Below, in pieces: positions 44,950-54,935 of a stretch of DNA of 64,000 nucleotides. Both the position numbers and the translations under genes were made by a program. The notes under the pieces were generated by a model that was given only the letters and a program-made list of their open reading frames with translations, searched no databases and was not told the origin of the DNA. Each line of letters starts with the position of its first letter. Position 1 is the first letter of the stretch. The DNA comes from Arenicellales bacterium (lineage in GTDB: Bacteria; Pseudomonadota; Gammaproteobacteria; Arenicellales; JAJDZL01). Location of the stretch: positions 614,149 through 678,148 of the forward strand of contig OX638343.1 in NCBI GenBank assembly GCA_951813075.1. Direction: 5' to 3'.

Positions 44950-45702
44950 ATGCATTCCAACATCCTTGAAAACAAAATTTGTCTTGTCACTGGTGCAACG
45001 CGAGGCATCGGGCGCACAGTAGCCCAAAAGCTTTCGCAGATGGGTGGTACCGTCATTGGCACCGGCACCACAGATCGCGGCGCAGACTCGATTTCCGAAT
45101 ACTTGCGCGAAGCCAATGGCACGGGTGAAGGTGTTAAACTCGATGTGACGAATGCGGAGAGTGTCAATGCTATCGCACAATTTATCGAGGGGAAATACGG
45201 TACCGTAACAATTCTGATAAACAACGCCGGAATATCGCGAAATAATCTCCTGATGCGAATCAAGGATGAGGAATGGGATGAGGTTATCAATACCAATCTC
45301 AATTCTGTTTATCGGCTTTGCAAAACTTTCATCCGCGGCATGATCAAAAAGCGCGAAGGGCGTATCATCAATATTTCCTCAGTAGTCGGTTTGATCGGAA
45401 ACATCGGCCAGGTACATTATTCGGCAGCCAAAGCGGGCTTGTCGGGTTTTTCCAAGTCGCTCGCTATGGAAACCGCTTCCAGAAATATCACAGTCAATAT
45501 AGTCGCCCCTGGTTTTATTGAGACTGACATGACCACGGAACTCGATCAGAAAGTGAAAGACCAACTGCTCTCGCAAATTCCAGCAGGTCGGATGGGAACT
45601 ACACAGGAAATTGCTGATGCCGTAGCATTTCTCGTTTCACCGGCGAGTTCATATATAACCGGGACGACGCTGTGCGTTGATGGAGGAATGATAAGACGCT
45701 AG
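44950..45702 (+). CDS. fabG: 3-oxoacyl-ACP reductase
   Basis: NADPH-dependent reduction of the beta-keto group in fatty-acid elongation. Short-chain dehydrogenase fold: TGATRGIG near residue 14-21, NNAG at 91-94, Ser143/144, Tyr157 and Lys161 in YSAAK. It ends with the FabG-type [12 protein letters not shown]. 250 residues. Located between fabH and acpP, which makes it the housekeeping FabG. Confidence 0.95.
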   Translation: MHSNILENKICLVTGATRGIGRTVAQKLSQMGGTVIGTGTTDRGADSISEYLREANGTGEGVKLDVTNAESVNAIAQFIEGKYGTVTILINNAGISRNNLLMRIKDEEWDEVINTNLNSVYRLCKTFIRGMIKKREGRIINISSVVGLIGNIGQVHYSAAKAGLSGFSKSLAMETASRNITVNIVAPGFIETDMTTELDQKVKDQLLSQIPAGRMGTTQEIADAVAFLVSPASSYITGTTLCVDGGMIRR

Positions 45703-45708
45703 ATTTAC

Positions 45709-45739
45709 TTGACGTAAACAGGAATCAGCGATCTAATAT
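45709..45739 (+). promoter_or_regulatory. Probable acpP promoter
   Basis: TTGACG (45709-45714) is followed by TCTAAT (17-bp spacing) or TAATAT (19-bp spacing), about 65 bp before acpP. The acpP gene usually has its own strong promoter within this cluster. Only box similarity supports it. Confidence 0.4.
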
Positions 45740-45802
45740 TTCTTATATTTAGTGATAACATTAGCATGTTAAATTTTTTCCTGAATTGGAGGACATAAAC
45801 GT

Positions 45803-46060
45803 ATGAGTGACAATGGAGCGGGAACAATTGAGGAACGAGTGGTTCAACTTGTGATCGATCAATTGTGCAGTGACCAAGACCCTACACCAGAAATCAGCCG
45901 AGACACTTCTTTCATCAATGATCTTGCTGCGGACTCACTGGATACTGTCGAATTGGTAATGGCACTTGAGGAGGAGTTTGATCTTGAAATCGCTGACGAA
46001 ATCGCGGAGACAATCACCACGGTCGGCGAGGCTATAGATTACATAGAAAACGCATCTTAG
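45803..46060 (+). CDS. acpP: Acyl carrier protein
   Basis: Acidic carrier of growing fatty-acyl chains. The phosphopantetheine attachment site is Ser45 in [18 protein letters not shown]. At 85 residues it is longer than the 77-78 usual in Gammaproteobacteria, because of a seven-residue N-terminal extension (MSDNGAGT) and a small insert before the helix. A strong GGAGG lies 11 nt upstream of the ATG. Confidence 0.95.
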   Translation: MSDNGAGTIEERVVQLVIDQLCSDQDPTPEISRDTSFINDLAADSLDTVELVMALEEEFDLEIADEIAETITTVGEAIDYIENAS

Positions 46061-46143
46061 CCGGAATCATACTCGACAGAATCAGCTGAATATTCATCAC
46101 CCTGAATTTCTATATCACCTTCACCCATATTGATTTGTAGCCG

Positions 46144-47385
46144 ATGAATCATCGTCGCGTTGTAGTCACAGGGCTAGGCATCATTTCACCGATTGGGCTT
46201 GGAGTTGAAGAAAACTGGGCAAACGTCACAGCTGGAAAAAGTGGTATCGGTAACCTCTCACTATTCGACGCGAGTAACTTTCCGGTCAGAATAGCCGGTG
46301 AAGTCAATGATTTCAACCCATCTGATCATTTACCGGAAAAAGACGCGCGTCACATGGACAGATTCATTCAGTTCAGCATGGTGGCAGGCAGTGAAGCGAT
46401 CAAGGATGCGAATCTGGAGGTAACCGAAGAAAACGCCGATATGATTGGCGTCTATATCGGCGCCGGAATTGGTGGTGTCACAACAATTGAGGCTACCACA
46501 ATAAAATCTTACGAACGGGGAGTGCGGCGCATCTCCCCGTTCTACATTCCCATGTCCATCATCAATATGGCAGCAGGGAATCTTTCCATCAAGCATGGCT
46601 TCAAGGGACCGAACCTGGCGGTGACTACTGCATGTTCGACTGGCACACATGCGATCGGCGATGCTGCGCGATTAATCAATTTCGGCGATGCCGATGTGAT
46701 GATCGCAGGTGGAACCGAAGCAGCTTTAACGCCAACTTCTGTGGGCGGTTTTGCCAACGCCAAAGCACTGAGTCGAAGAAATGATGACCCTCAGGCGGCA
46801 AGTCGGCCTTGGGACTTGGGACGCGATGGATTTGTAATGGGTGAGGGCGCCGGCGTGGTGGTTCTGGAAGAACTGGAGTTTGCAAAGAAAAGAGGCGCCA
46901 GAATCTACGCTGAACTCAAAGGATTCGGATTGAGCGGTGATGCCTATCATATGACGAGTCCTTCGCCGGGCGGATGCGGCGCCAAACGATGTATGATGAA
47001 TGCATTGCGTAACGGTGAGGTCAACATAGATGAGGTAGACTACATTAACGCACACGGGACTTCAACGCCATTGGGCGATTTGGCAGAAACTATCGCGGTC
47101 AAGGAACTATTCGGAAATCATGCCTACGAACTCGCGATGAGTTCATCAAAGTCGATGATTGGTCACCTGCTTGGAGCGGCAGGTGGCGTCGAAGCCGTCT
47201 TCTCTATACTCGCAATTCATCATCAAGTTGCGCCTCCGACGATTAACCTTGATGATCCGGACCCTGAATGTGATTTGGATTACATTCCAGACGGCGCGAG
47301 AGAGATGAAGATTAGAACCGCGCTTTCCAATTCATTTGGTTTTGGAGGAACGAACGGAACAGTCATTTTCAGAAAATTCAACTAA
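46144..47385 (+). CDS. fabF: 3-oxoacyl-ACP synthase II
   Basis: Elongating condensing enzyme. The nucleophile is Cys164 in TTACSTGTHA, and the histidines are in NAHGTSTPLGD and GHLLGAAGG. 413 residues, matching E. coli FabF (413). The conserved FGFGGTNGTVIF end is intact. It follows acpP by 83 nt. pabC, which usually comes next, is absent; mltG follows after 68 nt. Confidence 0.96.
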   Translation: MNHRRVVVTGLGIISPIGLGVEENWANVTAGKSGIGNLSLFDASNFPVRIAGEVNDFNPSDHLPEKDARHMDRFIQFSMVAGSEAIKDANLEVTEENADMIGVYIGAGIGGVTTIEATTIKSYERGVRRISPFYIPMSIINMAAGNLSIKHGFKGPNLAVTTACSTGTHAIGDAARLINFGDADVMIAGGTEAALTPTSVGGFANAKALSRRNDDPQAASRPWDLGRDGFVMGEGAGVVVLEELEFAKKRGARIYAELKGFGLSGDAYHMTSPSPGGCGAKRCMMNALRNGEVNIDEVDYINAHGTSTPLGDLAETIAVKELFGNHAYELAMSSSKSMIGHLLGAAGGVEAVFSILAIHHQVAPPTINLDDPDPECDLDYIPDGAREMKIRTALSNSFGFGGTNGTVIFRKFN

Positions 47386-47453
47386 GCTTCTGAACACGCG
47401 ACACCCGCTCCGGTGTTGAATTACTAACCTGTCGGATTGGAGTCTAACAAGCA

Positions 47454-48476
47454 TTGGCTGCCAGACGAAAGAAAAACAGAAAATCACGACCATTGTTGAG
47501 AGTGATTCAACTTGGTTCTTTGCTCTTTTTCTGTCTCGCGTTGTTTGCCGGATACGAGATTACCCGACCTCTTCATATATCGAATGACAGAATCTACACA
47601 TTGGAACAAGGACAGAATGTTTCGGATTTTGCTCGCAAACTAACTGTAGATGGCTACGTCAAGAATAGCAAAATCGTAATCTGGACTGCGAGATTGGGCA
47701 ATATTGACCGGAAATTCAAGGCCGGTGATTATCGCTTCAATCCGGACGATAACTTGCTCAATGTACTCGATATCATCGTAAATGGAAGATCCATTACCTA
47801 TTCGGTTCAATTTATTGAAGGTTGGACGTTTAGTGATTTCCTGGATATTTTGAGGTCGAAATCCAATATCGAGCATACATTGGCTGATGTCCCTTCCGAT
47901 GAAATCCTGCGGACACTGCAAATAGCTCAAGAACATCCCGAAGGCTGGTTTTTTCCGGATACCTACAATTACAGTTCGGGTGAATCGGACGCGGCCATTC
48001 TCCACACCGCTTACGATAACATGAAGCGCACTCTTGAAGGCGAATGGGAAAATAGACGTCCTGACCTTCCATACAGGACTGCATACGAGGGATTGATCGT
48101 AGCGTCCATCATTCAGAAAGAGTCCAATGTCATAGCAGAATATCCAATAATTGCCGGTGTAATCGTCAATCGACTGCGAAAACGGATGCGATTGCAGATG
48201 GATCCGACTGTAATTTACGGGCTCAGTGAGTTTGACGGCATTCTGAAAAAATCCCATCTTAATACCGATACTCCATACAATACCTATACGCGCTACGGTT
48301 TACCACCTACACCAATTGCGATGCCGGGCTTGGAAGCATTGCGTGCGGCAGCAAATCCTGCGGATACCAGCGCCTTGTATTTTGTCGCCCAAGGCGACGG
48401 CACGCACAAGTTTTCTGATACGATCGACGAGCATATCAAGGCGGTTCGGGCGTATCGAATGAAGATTGGTAAGTAA
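47454..48476 (+). CDS. mltG: Endolytic murein transglycosylase MltG
   Basis: Inner-membrane lytic transglycosylase that ends glycan strand growth. A basic N-terminus is followed by a single membrane segment (about 15-34), a LysM-like region, and the YceG domain with catalytic Glu213 in SIIQKESNV (E. coli Glu218). 340 residues, as in E. coli. Start TTG at 47454, with GGAG 12 nt upstream. Clustered with tmk and holB in the usual order. Confidence 0.93.
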   Translation: MAARRKKNRKSRPLLRVIQLGSLLFFCLALFAGYEITRPLHISNDRIYTLEQGQNVSDFARKLTVDGYVKNSKIVIWTARLGNIDRKFKAGDYRFNPDDNLLNVLDIIVNGRSITYSVQFIEGWTFSDFLDILRSKSNIEHTLADVPSDEILRTLQIAQEHPEGWFFPDTYNYSSGESDAAILHTAYDNMKRTLEGEWENRRPDLPYRTAYEGLIVASIIQKESNVIAEYPIIAGVIVNRLRKRMRLQMDPTVIYGLSEFDGILKKSHLNTDTPYNTYTRYGLPPTPIAMPGLEALRAAANPADTSALYFVAQGDGTHKFSDTIDEHIKAVRAYRMKIGK

Positions 48477-48522
48477 CTAATACAAGAATATAGGCGTAAT
48501 ATCAAATATATAAATTAGATTC

Positions 48523-49167
48523 TTGAATCAACATATTAAAGGAAAATTCATCACGGTCGAAGGAATTGACGGCGCCGGGAAGACTGTGCTTGTATCGACT
48601 GTCGTCGCAACGATCCGATCCGCCGGTATTGACATCATTACAACTCGAGAACCAGGCGGAACATCCTTGGGTGAGCAGTTGCGCAATTTGGTACTGACTC
48701 CCGAAAATGACTTCTGTGCGGAAGCAGAAGTTCTCACTATCTTTGCAGCCCGCGCACAGCATCTGGAGGAACTCATCTTACCTCAGCTTCGTGCCGGCAA
48801 ATGGGTTCTGTGCGATCGTTTCACTGATTCCACTTATGCGTACCAAGGTGGTGGACGTCTTGTCGACCATAAGCGAATCGGTGTAATTGAAGAATGGGTA
48901 CAACGTGATTTTCGCCCTGATCTGACATTGTTATTGGATGCCGATACTGAAACCAGTCAATCACGACTTCTTAACAGCAGTGGACCACCGGACCGATTTG
49001 AAATGGAAAATATCGATTTTCACGAACGAGTCCGCGAGACCTATCGCGAAATTGCAGCGAAAGAATCAGGTAGAGTCAAGTTAATTGATGCGAATAAAAC
49101 AGAACTCGAAGTTAGCGATCTTGCCCGCGATCTGATGAACGAGTTCCTCGCGGCTTGTCATGGTTGA
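48523..49167 (+). CDS. tmk: Thymidylate kinase
   Basis: Phosphorylates dTMP to dTDP. P-loop EGIDGAGKT at about 13-21, the DRF motif in CDRFTDSTYAYQGGGR, and a LID region with SRLL. 214 residues (E. coli 213). The start is TTG at 48523 without an obvious ribosome site in an AT-rich leader. It overlaps holB by 8 nt. Confidence 0.93.
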   Translation: MNQHIKGKFITVEGIDGAGKTVLVSTVVATIRSAGIDIITTREPGGTSLGEQLRNLVLTPENDFCAEAEVLTIFAARAQHLEELILPQLRAGKWVLCDRFTDSTYAYQGGGRLVDHKRIGVIEEWVQRDFRPDLTLLLDADTETSQSRLLNSSGPPDRFEMENIDFHERVRETYREIAAKESGRVKLIDANKTELEVSDLARDLMNEFLAACHG

Positions 49168-50224
49168 AATTCCTGAACTGTTGCCTTGGCACAGCACTGC
49201 ATGGGCTGCGCTTACAAAATCCTTTGATCGAATTGCACATGCAACGCTCCTGACTGGGAGTCCCGGAGTCGGAAAATTCCAGTTTGCATCACGACTGGCA
49301 ATGGCATTGTTATGTGACGCAGCCAAGAGTCAACCTTGCGGAGAGTGCAGGGGGTGTCATTTGTTTGCAGCAGCGACTCACCCCGACTTGCATGTAATCA
49401 CATCTGAATTAATGCTGAATTCGATTGCACCGTCGATGCTAGCCTATTCCCATCGTTATCTCGACGACGAACGCACTCGCTCGAAAAGAAAGACCGTTCG
49501 CCCCAATATCTTGATTTCACAAGTCAGGGCACTCATAGAGCAGGCTAATACCGCATCACATATTTCGAAGAACAAGGTATTTCTGATTGCACCGATCGAC
49601 GCTATGACTGACAGTGCGTCAAATTCATTATTGAAGGTTCTTGAAGAGCCGGCACAAGATAACTTTTTCATACTGATCACCGAGAATGTTCAAATTTTAT
49701 TACCCACAATTGCCAGCCGTTGCCAGACACTGCACCTAAGCGACCCTGATGCGAATCAATCCAGACAATGGCTTTCAGTACAGGGATTGCGCGATCAAGA
49801 AATAAACTCAATTATCGCTTCGCAAAAAAGTCCACTTCTTGGATTACGCATGTTTAGAAACAATGTCTTGAAGAATTCGGAAAAATTAAACGAATTAGTA
49901 ATCACTGCACTCAAGTCAGCCAATAATTTCGATATGCTTTCTCTGGTTAACCTCGCCATGGAAGCAGGTGAGAATGAGAGTCTTTTGACGTTGCAACAGT
50001 TGATTGTAGGCTTGGTTAAATCCAACCTGACGAGCAATTCTCAACCAATGTATGGAAATTCCAATTTTGAGTCAATTGCCGAATCGCTCGATGTTTGTAA
50101 AATGCTACTTCTATACGATCATATTGGAAAAGTCAGGCAAGAAATGCGAGATGGATCGCTTGATCGAAAATTAACTGTAGAGGATGTTCTATTGGCATTT
50201 GAAAATATTGGTAGAGTAGGGTAG
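49160..50224 (+). CDS. holB: DNA polymerase III subunit delta'
   Basis: Clamp-loader component. AAA+ fold with the modified P-loop TGSPGVGKFQ, the zinc-binding cysteine set CDAA...CGECRGC, and the sensor segment NSLLKVLEEP. 354 residues (E. coli 334). It is cotranscribed with tmk (8-nt overlap). pilZ and tatD, which commonly follow, are replaced by a long non-coding stretch and an ABC transporter. Confidence 0.92.
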   Translation: MVEIPELLPWHSTAWAALTKSFDRIAHATLLTGSPGVGKFQFASRLAMALLCDAAKSQPCGECRGCHLFAAATHPDLHVITSELMLNSIAPSMLAYSHRYLDDERTRSKRKTVRPNILISQVRALIEQANTASHISKNKVFLIAPIDAMTDSASNSLLKVLEEPAQDNFFILITENVQILLPTIASRCQTLHLSDPDANQSRQWLSVQGLRDQEINSIIASQKSPLLGLRMFRNNVLKNSEKLNELVITALKSANNFDMLSLVNLAMEAGENESLLTLQQLIVGLVKSNLTSNSQPMYGNSNFESIAESLDVCKMLLLYDHIGKVRQEMRDGSLDRKLTVEDVLLAFENIGRVG

Positions 50225-51295
50225 TATTCGGGTTTTTTTAATATTTTACTTTAATTATCTCACTTTATAAATTGATAAATAAAGCAATAGATCTCTTTAT
50301 GCTTTTCAACATGGAATACAGCTCAAAGATAGAATCGTTCACTAGAAACAAATATGCAGGCTAAATTCCACGTAAAACAATTCAACCTCGTTCCTATCCT
50401 GGTGCAACACATTCTCGACCCGGCAAGACTGGATTGAAGCGCTTAAGGCCCATCGCTGGCCGAATAGCTTGACTGCACCACGCACTGGGGTCATCATCCG
50501 GCTTACGTTCTTGACCGATTGGCTTCAGCAGTGCACCAGATGCTGTCAGCTAACTGATAAGTACCGACAAAGGCGGAATATTGGCTTCGCTCAGCATGAT
50601 CGCTTTTGATCTCACAGCAGCAATAGGTGTTAAGGATTTTTACCGTACACACTTGGAATGGATGCTTCGTCCAAGGTTGTCTTGGTTACAACTCAGCGCC
50701 GTTTAGTATCACTGGATCAAGTCGCAAATCCCTTAAATGATCGCAATCCCAATTGACCAGGCGATTTTATTCAAGAACATTATCTGATTGTCATACACTC
50801 CAAATCAACTAATGCCCAACCCTATGAAGTTCATTTGATAATCACTCTTTGGATGTCTGGCGATATTTGCTTAAAGCCAATCGATCGGGTTGCTAAAAAG
50901 CACATCAAGATCGAACAGATTGATCACGTTCAGACCTGTTTAACTCTTTGCAATAGTTGAACTTTTCATCGCTAATGAGTCATTATGTTTGTGTATGATT
51001 TCGTGGGATTTAGAAGTGCTTTTCAGATGTAGCAACACTTCAATATTTTTGATTTCAGTACGACGTGCATCCGTACGTAATGCTTACCGTTAAAAAATTT
51101 CAATTTGCGTCAAGCACTAAAATGTGGTAAACATGAATAAATGAAGTTTGATCACTGTGTTGAAATCGCCAATTTGAATTGATAATCGATTGGAGTTCCG
51201 TGTTAGTGCAATACTGTAAAATTTGCTTGTTCGCGGTGCAAATACAGTTTGATTAAAAAGTACAAGGAAAATAATCTTATGGAGGATTTAGCAAT
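50225..51295. other. 1.07-kb stretch without an intact gene, possible gene debris
   Basis: No frame of normal coding quality was found. On the minus strand about 50400-50600 reads with coding-like composition (KPIGQERKPDDDPSAW, then GLKRFNPVLPGRECVAPG) but is interrupted by a stop and has no start; I could not identify it. The last 150 bp are AT-rich and contain GGAGG (51282-51286) for the next gene, and are the likely promoter region of the transporter operon. Confidence 0.4.
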
Positions 51296-52927
51296 ATGAA
51301 AGATAAAGTGTCTCCCGAGTGCAAATCTGATGAATTAAATTTCTTCGATTTGTCTCCGTCCGACAAGTGCTTGGTTGAAAAAACCATCCAAGGCGGATTC
51401 AGCCGCCGCGATGTGTTGAAACTGATGATGGTTACCGGTGTTTCGCTGGTCACAGCCCAAAATTTGCTGTTTACTGGTCAACAGGCTTTGGCTGCCATGC
51501 CAAAGAAAGGTGGATCTGTACGAATGGCGGCTAACCTGCACGGCCCGGATGATCAACTTGATCCACCACGCTTTACCTCGACCATTGACTACGTGCGTGG
51601 CAGGGCAGTTTATAACAGCTTGGTTCAACATAACAATGATTTGACCACGCGAGGGGAATTGGCCGAAACGATCGAGCCAAATGCTGATGCCTCTGAATGG
51701 ACACTTAAATTACGCAAAGGCGTAGTGTTTCATGATGGTACGCCATTTACCGCCGATGACGTTATATACAGTATGAATCGTCATATGGGTGACGATTCAA
51801 CGTCGGTCGTCAAGTCGGTACTTGCATCCATTCAAGAATGGAAGAAAGTAAATTCACACGAAGTCAAGTGTGTTCTCAATACATCAAACTCGGACTTGCC
51901 AACGCTGCTTGGGCTGTATCAGACCAAGATCGTAAAAAACGGGACAACAGGCGATGGTATTGGTACCGGACCGTTCGTCTTGGATTCATTTGAACCTGGT
52001 GTGAAATCCGTACACTCTCGGAACGAGAATTACTGGCGAGAAGGTGCCAATCTTGATTTAATAGAAATTACCGCAATTACTGACCCAGTAGCCCGGGTCA
52101 ATGCATTGATTGCCGGTGATGTCCAGTTAATCAACCAAGTCGCCCCCAGTGCGTTCCGTCAAATCGAGGAAGCTGACAATGTAACCCTGCTCTCCACACC
52201 AGCGGCGGTGCAGCTTGGCATTTGCGTCCTCAAAAATGCTGAACCTGGAATGAATGACGATTTCGTCAAGGGGTTGCAGTACATTCAGGATCGTGAACGT
52301 GTTGTCAAACGGATTCTGAAAGGCAAAGGCACTGTCGCTAACGACACGCCGATCTCTATTGCTCACGGACCAGACTTCTGCAGCGAATTGCCACAGCGGG
52401 AATTTGACCCGGACAAAGCAAAGTTCCACTTTGAAAAATCCGGTTACAGTTCTGCTGAACTCTACGTTGCACCAGTTGCGTCCGGAATCGAGGAAGTCTG
52501 CCTGTTGGCACAGGCTAACTGTGCAAAAATAGGTTTTGATCTGCAACTGAAGAAAGTGCCAACTGATGGCTATTGGGGCGCGGTTTGGATGCGAGAACCA
52601 ATAAACGTGGTGACTTGGAATATGCGACCTACTGCCCAGTCCCAAATGGCTATCCAATTCGGACCAGGTGCAGAATGGAATGACACCTATTGGAATAATG
52701 AGCGAATGGGTGTGCTGTTGCAGGCTGTTTTGTCGGAAATAGACCCCGCCAAACGTCATGAAATGATGTGCGAAATGCAAACGCTGATCCACAACGGCAG
52801 CGGTATGGTCATCCCGGCATTCACCAACATCAACGACGGCATTGCTGCAAATATCATGGGCATGCCAACTGTTCCGCTAGGAGCGCTTGGCGCCTTAGAG
52901 TGGCCGGAATTCATCTGGCTCAGTTGA
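51296..52927 (+). CDS. Peptide/opine-type ABC transporter substrate-binding protein (Tat-exported)
   Basis: Periplasmic receptor of extracellular solute-binding family 5 (DppA/OppA type). A twin-arginine motif SRRDVLK at residues 36-42, followed by a hydrophobic stretch and an AxA cleavage site near 66, directs folded export. The mature part shows LTLRKGVVFHDGTPFTADDV-like sequence (LKLRKGVVFHDGTPFTADDV), the family signature. 543 residues. GGAGG lies 10 nt upstream of the ATG. It heads an operon with two permeases and a fused ATPase. The ligand could be a dipeptide, opine or other amine; it is not predictable. Confidence 0.9.
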   Translation: MKDKVSPECKSDELNFFDLSPSDKCLVEKTIQGGFSRRDVLKLMMVTGVSLVTAQNLLFTGQQALAAMPKKGGSVRMAANLHGPDDQLDPPRFTSTIDYVRGRAVYNSLVQHNNDLTTRGELAETIEPNADASEWTLKLRKGVVFHDGTPFTADDVIYSMNRHMGDDSTSVVKSVLASIQEWKKVNSHEVKCVLNTSNSDLPTLLGLYQTKIVKNGTTGDGIGTGPFVLDSFEPGVKSVHSRNENYWREGANLDLIEITAITDPVARVNALIAGDVQLINQVAPSAFRQIEEADNVTLLSTPAAVQLGICVLKNAEPGMNDDFVKGLQYIQDRERVVKRILKGKGTVANDTPISIAHGPDFCSELPQREFDPDKAKFHFEKSGYSSAELYVAPVASGIEEVCLLAQANCAKIGFDLQLKKVPTDGYWGAVWMREPINVVTWNMRPTAQSQMAIQFGPGAEWNDTYWNNERMGVLLQAVLSEIDPAKRHEMMCEMQTLIHNGSGMVIPAFTNINDGIAANIMGMPTVPLGALGALEWPEFIWLS

Positions 52928-52964
52928 TGTAACAGTCGCAGGTGTTCTAAAGGCGAACAAGAAG

Positions 52965-52988
52965 GCCTGCACTGGAACCAGTGCAGGC
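52965..52988 (+). repeat. Stem-loop between binding-protein and permease genes
   Basis: GCCTGCACTGG (52965-52975) and CCAGTGCAGGC (52978-52988) form a perfect 11-bp inverted repeat followed by TTTCATGTTT. It could act as a partial terminator or stabiliser, giving more binding protein than channel, as the similar elements at 5579 and 18302 would. Confidence 0.7.
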
Positions 52989-53039
52989 TTTCATGTTTCG
53001 GCAACGTAGACGATTTGCGACAGCAGGAGGAATAATACT

Positions 53040-53990
53040 ATGATGCTACAAATGACTTTGCGACGTATCTGGGTCGGCGTCGCAACCATGTTTGTGGTTT
53101 CGGTGATCGTATTCATCATGACCAGTATCCTGCCAGGGGACGTTGCACAGATTGTGCTTGGTCAAAGTGCGACGCCGGAAACTCTAGCAGCCCTGCGCGC
53201 TGAGCTCGGACTTGATATGCCAGCTTACTTGCGCTACCTCGAATGGCTGGGGGACATGTTAACCGGCGATCTCGGTACGTCCAAAGCTGGCGGTGCTGCA
53301 ATATCAGATCTGATTGGTGGGCGTTTCGGCAACACTATGGTTCTGGCTGGACTTGTGGCTGGAATTTCCATACCGATCTCCATTCTTCTCGGTCTTTGGG
53401 CGGCCATGCACCCCGGATCATGGCTGGATCGGACGGTAACGTTCGGTACATTGGCGACAATTTCAGTACCCGAATTTTTTGTTGCGACGTTGATGGTACT
53501 AATCTTGGCGGTCAACCTCCAATGGTTGCCATCTACAGCTTTGTTGCGGGATGAAATGACGTTCTTCGAATTGCTGGGTGGTTTGGCGATGCCGATAATT
53601 ACTCTGGTGATTGTGGTATCCGCACAAATGATACGAATGACTCGTGCCGGAATTCTTAACGTCATGAATTCCCCCTATATCGAAATGGCGATTCTCAAAG
53701 GTATACCGCGCGGCCGCATTATTCTGCGTCATGCATTATTTAATGCAATCGGTCCGATTGTCAATGTTATCGCGCTTAATTTGGCCTATCTGGTCAGTGG
53801 TGTGGTGATCGTCGAAACGATTTTTTCTTATCCGGGTCTTGCCAAGCTAATGATTGATGGTGTTCAGACTCGGGATCTGCCTCTGGTTCAGGCATGTGCT
53901 ATGATCTTTTGCGGCGCCTACGTCATCCTGATATTGATTGCTGATATAGGATCGATTGTTTCCAATCCACGGCTTCGACATCCGAAGTAG
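53040..53990 (+). CDS. Peptide ABC transporter permease (DppB type)
   Basis: Inner-membrane channel subunit with six helices in 316 residues. It has the DppB N-terminus (LRRIWVGVATMFVVSVIVFIM), the GDVAQIVLG segment, and the coupling-loop region VMNSPYIEMAILKGIPRGRIILRHAL in the final third. It starts at the ATG at 53040 after AGGAGG. The downstream gene is 11 nt away. Confidence 0.92.
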   Translation: MMLQMTLRRIWVGVATMFVVSVIVFIMTSILPGDVAQIVLGQSATPETLAALRAELGLDMPAYLRYLEWLGDMLTGDLGTSKAGGAAISDLIGGRFGNTMVLAGLVAGISIPISILLGLWAAMHPGSWLDRTVTFGTLATISVPEFFVATLMVLILAVNLQWLPSTALLRDEMTFFELLGGLAMPIITLVIVVSAQMIRMTRAGILNVMNSPYIEMAILKGIPRGRIILRHALFNAIGPIVNVIALNLAYLVSGVVIVETIFSYPGLAKLMIDGVQTRDLPLVQACAMIFCGAYVILILIADIGSIVSNPRLRHPK

Positions 53991-54001
53991 GGAGGAATAA
54001 C

Positions 54002-54931
54002 ATGAATGAACCTGAAAAACAAAATGTAGAGGCTGGGCAGGAGGTCCTTGATAAGCTCGATAAATTTGACGAGCTGCCAGACGCTCCGCCCAAACGGAAA
54101 CTCAAGCTATCCTGGACCGGGAAGATTGCCACCATGATTGTCGTCTTCTGGATGGTAATTGCAATCATCGGTCCATTCATAGCGCCGTTTCATGAAATGG
54201 ACATGGATGGTGATGACAGCTTCCTAAACGCCCATTCCAATGAATATGGAACATTCTATCTGGGTACGGATTACCTCGGTAGGGATACGTTCTCCCGAGT
54301 AATCTGGGGTGCACGTATGACGATCGGCATATCATTGGCTGCCACATTTTTAGCATATGTGATCGGCATCACCCTTGGTATTGCTGCTGCGGTAAAAGGC
54401 GGATGGGTAGATATGGCTGTCAGCCGGGTCAATGACGCCATTTTGGCGCTTCCTTCAATTATGCTGGGGCTGATCGCCATCGCAGCGTTCGGCTCGTCGA
54501 TTCCCATACTAGTCATCATCGCTGGAATCATTTACGCATCCAGTGTGTTCCGAATTGCCCGGGCCCTGGGTCTGGACATCATGGTACAGGACTTCGTGGA
54601 GGCAGCCAAGGTGCGAGGTGAAGGGCTGTGGTGGATTATCAAATCCGAAGTTTTGCCCAATGCGGCAATGCCACTCGCAACGGACTTCGGTCTGCGACTT
54701 GTATTTGTGGTGCTTTTTATCTCCAGTTTGAGTTTCCTCGGACTTGGTGTGCAACCACCACAAGCCGATTGGGGCAGTATGGTAAGGGAGAATCTCGCCG
54801 GGTTGACTTACAACTCATGGGCAGCGGTATGGCCTGCGTTCGCAATTGCTTCATTCACGATCGCAATCAACCTGATCGTGGATGATATTTCCGCAAAGTC
54901 CGGTGGCAGTCTGGCCAAGAAAATGGTGTAA
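54002..54931 (+). CDS. Peptide ABC transporter permease (DppC type)
   Basis: Second channel subunit, 309 residues, with an extended cytoplasmic N-terminus (about 45 charged residues) before the first helix, then the HxLGTDYLGRD-like segment YLGTDYLGRDTFSRVIWGARMT and the coupling loop VQDFVEAAKVRGEGLWWIIKSEVLPN. GGAGG precedes the ATG by 8 nt. Four nt separate its stop from the ATPase gene. Confidence 0.92.
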   Translation: MNEPEKQNVEAGQEVLDKLDKFDELPDAPPKRKLKLSWTGKIATMIVVFWMVIAIIGPFIAPFHEMDMDGDDSFLNAHSNEYGTFYLGTDYLGRDTFSRVIWGARMTIGISLAATFLAYVIGITLGIAAAVKGGWVDMAVSRVNDAILALPSIMLGLIAIAAFGSSIPILVIIAGIIYASSVFRIARALGLDIMVQDFVEAAKVRGEGLWWIIKSEVLPNAAMPLATDFGLRLVFVVLFISSLSFLGLGVQPPQADWGSMVRENLAGLTYNSWAAVWPAFAIASFTIAINLIVDDISAKSGGSLAKKMV

Positions 54932-54935
54932 TTCA

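Noticed and set aside
44484..45302. A 272-residue minus-strand frame across fabH and fabG
   Set aside because: Antisense shadow of two well-supported genes; spans their junction and has low-complexity Ser/Arg composition.
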